Shown here: positions 1 through 5,870 of the stretch, piece after piece
Numbering within the stretch: position 1 is the first letter of the stretch
How the letters are laid out: each line of letters starts with the position of its first letter
NCBI GenBank assembly: GCA_025935735.1
Contig: JAICUS010000395.1
Location: 1-5,870 of the forward strand
Source of the DNA: Solirubrobacteraceae bacterium
GTDB lineage: Bacteria; Actinomycetota; Thermoleophilia; Solirubrobacterales; Solirubrobacteraceae
Direction of reading: 5' to 3'
Length of the DNA stretch: 5,870 nt
The notes under the pieces: model-generated
Databases searched by the model: none
Seen by the model: only the letters and a program-made list of their open reading frames with translations
Told to the model about the DNA's origin: nothing
Program-made: the position numbers and the translations under genes

Positions 1-241
1 GCACCCCCCTCGTCCACGTGCGCAGCGGCGCGCCGTCGACCGAGAACGTCACCCGGTTCGCCGCCCAGGCGATGGCGTAGTCGTGGAAGCCGGCGGTGGG
101 GTCGAAGCCGAGCGCGCGGCGCTCCGTGTGCGTCTCCCGCCCGCCGGCGTACGTCGTGAACATGACCGTGCCGGACGCGTCGTCGAGGATCTCGATGTCG
201 ATCTCGCCCGCCAGGTCGGGGCGGCGAGGAGGCGGCGCGTG
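1..241 (-). pseudogene. 5'-truncated GH16 (lichenase/XTH-like) glycoside hydrolase fragment, cut by the left edge
   Basis: Read on the minus strand, this frame encodes about 80 residues that match the core of family 16 glycoside hydrolases (beta-glucanases, lichenases, XTH/Crh-type enzymes). The catalytic motif E-I-D-I-E lies near 185-199 (nucleophile Glu, assisting Asp, acid/base Glu). It is followed by the family's typical pattern: a G-G-R-E turn, L-G-F-D-P-T, F-H-D-Y-A-I-A-W and V-D-G-A-P-L-R-T-W. The frame opens at the TGA at 242-244, which is the stop of the EamA gene, and holds no ATG, GTG or TTG before an internal Met beyond the active site. About 100 residues usually found upstream of the motif (the first part of the beta-sandwich) are absent, and the DNA there encodes the EamA C-terminus. 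I therefore read it as a decayed or truncated gene. The far end lies outside the window, so the full extent is unknown. Family assignment is fairly sure; pseudogene status is inference. Confidence 0.68.
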
Positions 242-1129
242 TCACTCGGATCGGGCCACGCGCCGGCGCCCGCGAGGCTTGGGGGCGTCGCCTGCGACAT
301 TCGTCTGCGCCGCCAGCCGCACCGCGACGGCCACGAGCGCGATCCCCACGACGAGGGCCGCGCTCAGCGACTCGCCGAGGAACACCACGCCGAGCACCGC
401 CGCCAGGACCGGGACGGCGAACAGCCATGTGCTCACCACGCTCGCCTCGCCGCGGCGCAGGAGCTCACTCCACAGCATCCAGGCCATCGCCGAGCCGCAC
501 AGGCCGGCGAACAGGATGCACTCGACGAGCTTGGCCGACAGCGCCGGGAACGGCTCGGCCGCCGCGGCGGTGGCCAGCAGCAGTGGCGCGGCGACGAGGT
601 GCTGGCCGACGACGAGCGGGATGACCGGCTCGGCGCTCGCGCTCGTCACGAGCGCCGCGGCGCTCCACGCCACGGCGGCGGCGATCAGCAGCAGCACGCC
701 GCCCGCCGACGCCGCCGCGCTCTGGTGCAGCCCGACGACGGCCACGCCGGCGAAGCCCAGCAGGACGGCCGCGATCCGCCGGTGCGTCAAGCGCTCGCCC
801 AGCACCGGCCCGGAGGCGAGCACGACGAGCACGGGCTGCAGGTAGATGATCGCCGCGGCCGCGCCGGCCGTCACGGTGCGCAGCCCGGCCACCTGCAGCC
901 CGATGAACGCGTACTGGTTGAGCAGCCCCAGCACGACCACCGTGGCCAGCCCGCGCCGGCCCAGCCGCAGCACGCGCGGGGCGAGCCACGACAGCGCCAC
1001 CGCCGCCACCCCGCACCGGCCCGCCGCCACCCACAGCGGCGGCGCGACCTCGAGCGCCAGTCGCTGCACGACGAACATGGCGGCCCACACCGAGCACAGC
1101 ACGACCGCCATCGCCCGCGTCCCGGTCAT
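242..1129 (-). CDS. EamA/DMT-superfamily ten-helix transporter
   Basis: This encodes a 295-residue integral membrane protein of the drug/metabolite transporter superfamily. It has two EamA repeats, roughly residues 5-135 and 141-273, each with about five hydrophobic helices. Each repeat ends with the usual Gly-Glu motif after its fourth helix (G-E-R-L-T at 111-115, G-E-S-L-S at 252-256). Y-L-Q-P in the first repeat (96-99) and F-A-V-P in the second (237-240) are also family-typical. The length is normal, and the tail after the last helix is short and basic. Family members export amino acids or other small metabolites; the substrate cannot be read from the sequence. The ATG at 1127-1129 is chosen because it places the first helix at the N-terminus. 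A GTG at 1142-1144 is possible, and no strong ribosome binding site decides between them. The gene is divergent from the amine oxidase operon, so shared regulation is possible but not shown. Confidence 0.9.
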   Translation of the reverse strand: MTGTRAMAVVLCSVWAAMFVVQRLALEVAPPLWVAAGRCGVAAVALSWLAPRVLRLGRRGLATVVVLGLLNQYAFIGLQVAGLRTVTAGAAAAIIYLQPVLVVLASGPVLGERLTHRRIAAVLLGFAGVAVVGLHQSAAASAGGVLLLIAAAVAWSAAALVTSASAEPVIPLVVGQHLVAAPLLLATAAAAEPFPALSAKLVECILFAGLCGSAMAWMLWSELLRRGEASVVSTWLFAVPVLAAVLGVVFLGESLSAALVVGIALVAVAVRLAAQTNVAGDAPKPRGRRRVARSE

Positions 1130-1153
1130 CCGCGTCGCGAGCACGCCGTCACT

Positions 1154-1182
1154 CTGGCACGCCGGCGCCCAGCCTGTAGATT
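1154..1182 (+). promoter_or_regulatory. Candidate sigma70-type promoter for the permease operon
   Basis: CTGGCA (1154-1159) and TAGATT (1177-1182) each match four of six bases of the -35 and -10 consensus, with an ideal 17-base spacer. TAGATT is one of the few AT-rich spots in the divergent region. Transcription would start near 1189, leaving a leader of about 70 bases. This was found by eye only; such matches also arise by chance. Confidence 0.3.
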
Positions 1183-1204
1183 GCGCGGTGGCATGCGTCC
1201 TTCC

Positions 1205-1236
1205 CCGGCGTCGATCGCGCCGGAGCTTCCCGGAAG
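1205..1236. repeat. Two adjacent inverted repeats in the operon leader (possible operator or hairpin)
   Basis: CCGGCG (1205-1210) and CGCCGG (1218-1223) form a perfect 6-base inverted repeat around a 7-base centre. Directly after it, CTTCC (1226-1230) and GGAAG (1232-1236) form a second perfect repeat around one base. Both lie between the candidate promoter and the ribosome binding site of the permease gene, where a repressor site or mRNA hairpin would sit. GC-rich DNA makes such repeats by chance fairly often, so the functional reading is weak. Confidence 0.25.
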
Positions 1237-1252
1237 GCCGAACGACACAGCC

Positions 1253-1257
1253 GGAGG
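1253..1257 (+). promoter_or_regulatory. Ribosome binding site of the permease gene
   Basis: GGAGG lies four bases before the ATG at 1262. It decides the start, because the open frame extends far upstream without being coding. Confidence 0.75.
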
Positions 1258-1261
1258 TCGC

Positions 1262-2818
1262 ATGAGCAACGTCACCGCTCCTCCACCCACCGCGCCATCG
1301 CTGGTGCCGGATCGGGAGCACGCGCTCGCAAAGGATGTGCTCGGCCTCCCTCAAGTGCTGTTCTGCATCGTCACGGGCGCGGCGCCGATCGCGGCGATGC
1401 TCTTCAACGTCCCCGTCGCCGTGTCCGGCGGCGGCTATGCGGTGCCGGCGGCGTTCATCCTCGCGACGATCTCGCTGACCATCTTCTCGACGGGCTACAT
1501 CGAGATGGCGCGCCGGGTGACCGCGGTCGGCGGCTTCTACACGTTCATCACCCGCGGCCTGGGCTCCGTTCTGGGTCTGGGCTCCGGCTATCTGATCGCG
1601 TTCTGCTACGTGATCTTCGCCGCCGCCGTGACCGGCGTCGGCAGCTACTTCGCCTCGACGTCGATCGACCTCTGGTTCCACGTGAACATCACGGCCTGGG
1701 TCTACGAGATCGTCTTTTTGGCGCTGATGACCGGCTTCGCCTGGTTCCACATCGAGCTCACCGCGAAGATCCTCGGTGTCGCGCTGGTCTCCGAGGTGCT
1801 CGCCTGCCTCGTCCTGGCCGGCGGGGTCATCGTCCACGGCGGCGGGCCCGACGGCTTCAGCGGGTCGCCGCTGAACCCGGGCGACCTGTTCAACAACAGC
1901 GCCGCCATCAAGGCGTTCGGCGCGGCGGCGGTGGGCGTCGCGCTGTTCGGCGCGTTCTGGTCGTGGGTGGGCTTCGAGATGGCGCCGAACTACGCCGAGG
2001 AGTCGCGCGAGCCACACAGGATCGCCAAGCAGGCGCTGTATGGCTCGGTGATCGGCCTCGGGCTGTTCTACATCCTGATCTCGTACGTGTTCGTGAGCGG
2101 CTGGGGCCTCAACGGCTCGGCGCAGGCGGTCAAGGACCAGTACGCCGGCAAGTTCGCGTCGGCCTTCTACCCCCTGACCGACAAGTTCGTCGGCCACTGG
2201 TTGACCACGGTCTTCCAGTTGCTGATCATCACGAGCTCGTTCGCCTGCGCGATGGCCTTCTACAACACGGGCTCGCGCTACATCTTCTCGCTCGCCCGCG
2301 AGAACCTGCTGCCGCGGGCGCTCGGCCGCACGCATCCGACCCAGCTGGGGCCGGTCAACGCGTCGATGCTGGTGACCGCGATCGTCGCGGTCTACATGCT
2401 GGCGTTCACCATCTACGACTCGAGCACGGAGGCGGCGCTGCTCAAGCTCGGCACCTGGACGCCGCTGATGGGCGTGCTCGGCATCCTCGCCGTGCAAGGC
2501 CTGTGCAGCGTGGCGATCATCCGCTATTTCCGCACGCACGAGATCGCGGCCTTCCACCCCGTCAAGACGCTGCTCGCGCCGTTCATCGGCTTCCTCTCGA
2601 TGGCCGGCGCGTGCTACCTGCTGATCAAGAACCGAGCACTGCTCTCCGGGGCCGGCGACGCGATGTACGTCAAGCTCATCCCCTGGGTCGTGCTGGCGGT
2701 ATTCGTGATCGGCTGCGCCACGGCGCTGTGGATGCGCAGCAGCTCCGCGGACCGCTATCGCAAGATCGGGCGCTTCGTGCGCGAGGAGGACGTCGAGGCT
2801 CAGGAGGCGACGCCATGA
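1262..2818 (+). CDS. APC-superfamily amine/amino acid permease
   Basis: This encodes a 518-residue membrane protein with about twelve hydrophobic segments, near residues 30-52, 60-83, 97-125, 145-163, 167-192, 218-240, 261-281, 312-335, 365-384, 399-420, 435-455 and 471-491. The hydrophilic N-terminus is followed by a Gly/Ala/Pro-rich first helix (T-G-A-A-P-I, 38-43), where APC transporters bind the amino and carboxyl groups of their substrate. The loop after helix 6 has F-E-M-A-P-N-Y-A-E-E-S (238-248), the APC signature usually seen as F-E-x-x-x-x-x-x-E-E. Residues 339-352 (R-Y-I-F-S-L-A-R-E-N-L-L-P-R) fit the conserved segment after helix 8. These features support inward transport of an amino acid or amine. 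The coupled amine oxidase downstream suggests a primary amine, which is inference. The gene is first in the operon, and its TGA overlaps the oxidase ATG as ATGA at 2815-2818. The C-terminal tail is charged and cytoplasmic-looking. Confidence 0.9.
   Translation: MSNVTAPPPTAPSLVPDREHALAKDVLGLPQVLFCIVTGAAPIAAMLFNVPVAVSGGGYAVPAAFILATISLTIFSTGYIEMARRVTAVGGFYTFITRGLGSVLGLGSGYLIAFCYVIFAAAVTGVGSYFASTSIDLWFHVNITAWVYEIVFLALMTGFAWFHIELTAKILGVALVSEVLACLVLAGGVIVHGGGPDGFSGSPLNPGDLFNNSAAIKAFGAAAVGVALFGAFWSWVGFEMAPNYAEESREPHRIAKQALYGSVIGLGLFYILISYVFVSGWGLNGSAQAVKDQYAGKFASAFYPLTDKFVGHWLTTVFQLLIITSSFACAMAFYNTGSRYIFSLARENLLPRALGRTHPTQLGPVNASMLVTAIVAVYMLAFTIYDSSTEAALLKLGTWTPLMGVLGILAVQGLCSVAIIRYFRTHEIAAFHPVKTLLAPFIGFLSMAGACYLLIKNRALLSGAGDAMYVKLIPWVVLAVFVIGCATALWMRSSSADRYRKIGRFVREEDVEAQEATP
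2802..2807 (+). promoter_or_regulatory. Strong ribosome binding site of the amine oxidase
   Basis: A perfect AGGAGG lies inside the last codons of the permease gene, seven bases before the oxidase ATG at 2815. The oxidase can therefore be translated efficiently on its own as well as by coupling, and the site fixes its start within a much longer open frame. Confidence 0.85.
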
Positions 2819-4755
2819 CGATGCTGGACGATCCGCGGGTGACCCACCCGCTGGAACCGCTGAGCGCCGAGGAGGTGTCGGCGGCTTCCTCGATCCTGAA
2901 ATCCGAGAAGGGCCTGGAGGGCACCGCGCGCTTCGTCTTCGTCACCCTGCACGAGCCACCCAAGGCGGCCGTGCAGGCCGGCGAGGCCGTGCCACGCGAG
3001 GCGTTCGTCGTGCTCTACGAGCGCTCTGAGCGGGCCACCTACGAGGCGGTGGTGTCGCTGACCGACCGCCGCGTGGTCGCGTGGAAGCACGTCGAGGGCG
3101 TGCAGCCGCAGATCATGTGGGAGGAGTTCATGGCCTGCGAGGAGGCCGTGCAGGCCGACCCGCAGTGGCAGGAGGCGGTGCGCCGGCGCGGCATCGAGGA
3201 CTTCTCGCTGACCATGGTCGACCCGTGGGCCTCCGGCTACACGGGCGAGCGCGACGCGGCCACCGAGCGGCGCATCCTGCGGCCGCTCACCTGGGTGCGC
3301 TCGGAGCCCGGCGACAACGGCTACGCCCGGCCGCTCGAGGGGCTGGTCTGCGAGTTCGACCTGGACGAGATGCGGGTCGTCAATGTCGAGGATCACGGGG
3401 TCGTCCCGCTGCCGCCGAAGGCCGGCAACTACACACCGGAGCGGGTGGGTGCGGCGGACAACGTCCCGCGCTTCGAGATGCCGCGCGTCGACGTCAAGCC
3501 GATCGAGATCACCCAGCCCGAGGGGCCGAGCTTCGAGGTCGACGGACACCACGTGCGCTGGCAGAAGTGGCAGCTGCGGATCGGCTTCACGCCGCGCGAG
3601 GGGCTCGTGCTGCACGAGGTCGGCTACGAGGACCGCGGGACGCTGCGGCCGATCATCTACCGCGCCTCGCTGGCCGAGATGTACATCCCGTACGGCGACC
3701 CGTCGCCCACGCACCGGATCAAGAACGTGTTCGACATGGGCGAGTACGGCGTCGGCTGGCTGTGCAACCCGCTCGAGCTGGGCTGCGACTGCCTGGGCGA
3801 GATCCGCTACTTCGACGGCGTGGTCAACGACCAGGACGGCGAGCCGATGGTCATCCCCAACGCGATCTGCATGCACGAGGAGGACGTCGGCATCAGCTGG
3901 AAGCACACCGACTTCCGCACCGAGGACGTGGAGGTCCGGCGGCTGCGCCGGCTGGTGATCTCGACGATCGCCACCGTGGGCAACTACGAGTACGGGTACT
4001 TCTGGTACCTCTACACCGACGGCTCGATCGAGTACGAGGTCAAGCTCACCGGCGTCGTCTCGACCGGGACGCTCGCCGACGGCGAGCGGCCGAAGCACGG
4101 CACGGTGATCGCGCCGAACCTCTACGCGCCCCACCACCAGCACTTCTTCTGCGTGCGGCTCGACATGGCGGTCGACGGCAACGACAACACGGTCGTGCAG
4201 GTGGACTCGGTGCCCTCGCCGCCCGGCCCGGAGAACCCGATCGGCAACGCGTGGACCACGCAGCGCACGGTCTATGCCTCCGAGGGCGAGGCGCGCGCGC
4301 AGATCGACCCGCTGCACGGGCGCTACTGGCGCGTCGAGAACGCCGGCAAGGTGTCCGAGGTGGGCGACCCGGTGGCCTACAAGCTGATGCCGGGCGACAA
4401 CGTGGCGCCGATGTTCTCGCCGGACTGCCGCTTCGCCCAGCGCGGCGGCTTCACGGCCAACCACGTGTGGGTGACGCGCTACGACGCGGAGCAGCGCTTC
4501 GCGGCCGGCGACTACCCCTACCAGCACGAGGGCGGCGACGGCCTGCCGCGCTGGACCGCCGAGGACCGCGCCGTCGAGGACACGGACGTCGTCCTCTGGT
4601 ACGTGTTCGGCGCCCACCACATCGCGCGCCCGGAGGACTGGCCGGTGATGCCGGTCTCGACGATCGGCTTCATGCTCAAGCCCTCCGGGTTCTTCGACGG
4701 CAACCCGGCGCTGGACATGCCCGCCCCGACGCACTGCCACCACCACACTTCATGA
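2815..4755 (+). CDS. Copper-containing (TPQ) primary amine oxidase
   Basis: This is a 646-residue enzyme of the copper amine oxidase family, close in length to the Arthrobacter globiformis enzyme (AGAO). It would oxidise a primary amine to an aldehyde, releasing ammonia and H2O2. The N-terminal part corresponds to the two small alpha/beta domains, and the catalytic beta-sandwich starts near residue 215. Key residues are all present: Tyr391 in T-V-G-N-Y-E-Y is the TPQ precursor, Asp307 in V-F-D-M-G-E-Y is the catalytic base, His441, His443 and His602 are the copper ligands, and Cys326/Cys352 match the family disulfide. Spacing relative to AGAO (from memory) is shifted by a constant 9-10 residues. 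There is no signal peptide, so the location is cytoplasmic. Two AGAO channel positions differ: Tyr296 (the gate) becomes Val305 and Tyr307 becomes Leu316, which may change the substrate range. The C-terminus is a His/Cys cluster (T-H-C-H-H-H-T-S), similar to AGAO. The substrate is not known. Confidence 0.95.
   Translation: MTMLDDPRVTHPLEPLSAEEVSAASSILKSEKGLEGTARFVFVTLHEPPKAAVQAGEAVPREAFVVLYERSERATYEAVVSLTDRRVVAWKHVEGVQPQIMWEEFMACEEAVQADPQWQEAVRRRGIEDFSLTMVDPWASGYTGERDAATERRILRPLTWVRSEPGDNGYARPLEGLVCEFDLDEMRVVNVEDHGVVPLPPKAGNYTPERVGAADNVPRFEMPRVDVKPIEITQPEGPSFEVDGHHVRWQKWQLRIGFTPREGLVLHEVGYEDRGTLRPIIYRASLAEMYIPYGDPSPTHRIKNVFDMGEYGVGWLCNPLELGCDCLGEIRYFDGVVNDQDGEPMVIPNAICMHEEDVGISWKHTDFRTEDVEVRRLRRLVISTIATVGNYEYGYFWYLYTDGSIEYEVKLTGVVSTGTLADGERPKHGTVIAPNLYAPHHQHFFCVRLDMAVDGNDNTVVQVDSVPSPPGPENPIGNAWTTQRTVYASEGEARAQIDPLHGRYWRVENAGKVSEVGDPVAYKLMPGDNVAPMFSPDCRFAQRGGFTANHVWVTRYDAEQRFAAGDYPYQHEGGDGLPRWTAEDRAVEDTDVVLWYVFGAHHIARPEDWPVMPVSTIGFMLKPSGFFDGNPALDMPAPTHCHHHTS
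4752..4755 (+). other. ATGA stop/start overlap without a ribosome binding site
   Basis: The oxidase TGA (4753-4755) overlaps the hydrolase ATG (4752-4754). The 25 bases before the ATG encode the His-rich tail of the oxidase and contain no purine-rich Shine-Dalgarno sequence. Translation of the hydrolase probably depends on ribosomes terminating on the oxidase. The permease/oxidase junction has the same overlap but a strong AGGAGG. Confidence 0.7.
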
Positions 4756-5372
4756 CCTACGAGCCCGAGCCGGCGCGCACCGCGCTCCTGATCATCGATG
4801 CCCAGCGCGAGTACTTCGACCCTGACGGCTCGCTCTTCACCGAGCACGCCGCGGAGATCTTGGAGAACCTGCTCACGCTGGTCGACGGGGCGCGTCGCTC
4901 GGGCACGCGGGTGGTGTGGATCCGGCACGTCCAGGCGGCCGACGGCAGCGACACCGGCCGGATGGCCGACTTCGACGACACACCCTCGTTCGTCGCGGGC
5001 ACGAAGGGCGTGGAGATCATCCCGCAGCTCGCGCCGCGCGAGGACGAGCCGGTGGTGGACAAGACCCGCTACAGCGCGTTCGTCAACACCCGGCTGGAGT
5101 CGATCTTGAAGACCTGGGGCGTCGACACCGTGCTCGTCACCGGGCTGATGACCCAGTACTGCTCGGTCACCACCGCCCGCCACGCCCACGACCTCGACTA
5201 CCGGGTGATCTTCGTGGCCGACGCCAACGCCGGCCCGGACCTGCCGGACCTGGGCTACGGCGAGGTGCCGCACGCCGACGCGCTGCGGGCGATCGCCACG
5301 GCGCTGGCCGCCGGGATCGCCGAGGTGACGGACACGCAGTCGGTGGTGGCCGCGCTGGGCGCGCCGGCCTGA
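4752..5372 (+). CDS. Isochorismatase-like cysteine hydrolase (probable amidohydrolase)
   Basis: This 206-residue protein has the length and motifs of the isochorismatase-like/nicotinamidase hydrolase superfamily. The catalytic triad is visible: Asp16 in L-L-I-I-D-A-Q, Lys104 in V-V-D-K-T-R-Y-S-A-F, and the nucleophile Cys137 in T-G-L-M-T-Q-Y-C-S-V. The segment before the Cys is where the family has its cis-peptide. T-A-R-H-A and V-I-F-V-A-D-A follow, as in many members. The presence of Cys137 favours amide or ureido hydrolysis (nicotinamidase, N-carbamoylsarcosine amidase, ureidoacrylate hydrolase types) over true isochorismatase, which lacks the Cys. The substrate is not recognisable. There is no signal peptide, so the enzyme is cytoplasmic. 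As the last gene of the operon, overlapping the oxidase by four bases, it likely acts in the same nitrogen pathway, perhaps freeing an amine from an amide; this role is inference. Its stop is separated by one base from the stop of the convergent ABC-F gene. Confidence 0.9.
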   Translation: MTYEPEPARTALLIIDAQREYFDPDGSLFTEHAAEILENLLTLVDGARRSGTRVVWIRHVQAADGSDTGRMADFDDTPSFVAGTKGVEIIPQLAPREDEPVVDKTRYSAFVNTRLESILKTWGVDTVLVTGLMTQYCSVTTARHAHDLDYRVIFVADANAGPDLPDLGYGEVPHADALRAIATALAAGIAEVTDTQSVVAALGAPA

Positions 5373-5373
5373 G

Positions 5374-5870
<497 letters not shown>

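Noticed and set aside
49..300. Small minus-strand open frame of 83 codons overlapping the EamA end and GH16 fragment
   Set aside because: It is Ser/Thr/Arg-rich without recognisable pattern. The overlapping frame has a clear GH16 core, and this frame does not supply the missing GH16 N-terminus.
83..1261. Upstream extension of the permease frame by 393 codons
   Set aside because: The translation is Arg/His/Ala-rich without any domain and lies antisense to the EamA gene. The GGAGG before the ATG at 1262 marks the true start.
1130..2557. Upstream extension of the EamA frame across the permease gene on the minus strand
   Set aside because: The extension is hydrophilic Arg/Asp/Glu/His-rich shadow sequence opposite a clear twelve-helix protein, while the EamA fold starts at 1129.
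2800..4746. Long minus-strand open frame (648 codons) opposite the amine oxidase
   Set aside because: It is antisense to a gene with all catalytic residues. Its protein is a low-complexity mix of Arg, Val, His, Asp and Ala typical of the reverse frame of GC-rich coding DNA.
3081..4751. Upstream extension of the hydrolase frame through the oxidase gene
   Set aside because: It is an out-of-frame Arg/Ala/Gly-rich translation of the oxidase. The isochorismatase fold begins exactly at the ATG at 4752.

Overview
The window is uniformly very GC-rich, with strong G/C preference at third codon positions, and is packed with genes. This points to a high-GC actinobacterium. A soil lineage such as Solirubrobacterales/Thermoleophilia is a guess from overall protein flavour, not something the sequence proves.

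Layout, left to right. (1) Bases 1-241, minus strand: a fragment of a family 16 glycoside hydrolase that runs off the left edge. It keeps the catalytic E-I-D-I-E motif but has no start codon and no N-terminal third. (2) 242-1129, minus strand: a complete EamA/DMT-type ten-helix transporter whose stop codon abuts the fragment. (3) 1130-1261: a short divergent intergenic region with a candidate promoter and two small inverted repeats. (4) 1262-5372, plus strand: a compact three-gene operon, APC-superfamily permease, copper/TPQ amine oxidase, isochorismatase-like cysteine hydrolase. Both junctions are ATGA stop/start overlaps. (5) 5374-5870, minus strand: the C-terminal part of an ABC-F ATPase that continues past the right edge and converges on the operon with one base between the two stop codons.

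How the genes may work together. The permease probably imports a primary amine or amino-acid-like compound. The oxidase has no signal peptide, so it should act in the cytoplasm, deaminating a primary amine to an aldehyde with release of ammonia and hydrogen peroxide. The third enzyme belongs to a family that mostly hydrolyses amides and related C-N bonds. It may release the amine from an amide precursor or process a downstream nitrogen compound. That link is inference from the tight translational coupling. No aldehyde dehydrogenase, catalase or regulator gene lies inside the window. The most interesting points are the permease-oxidase-hydrolase unit itself, small residues at two active-site channel positions of the oxidase, and the headless GH16 fragment.
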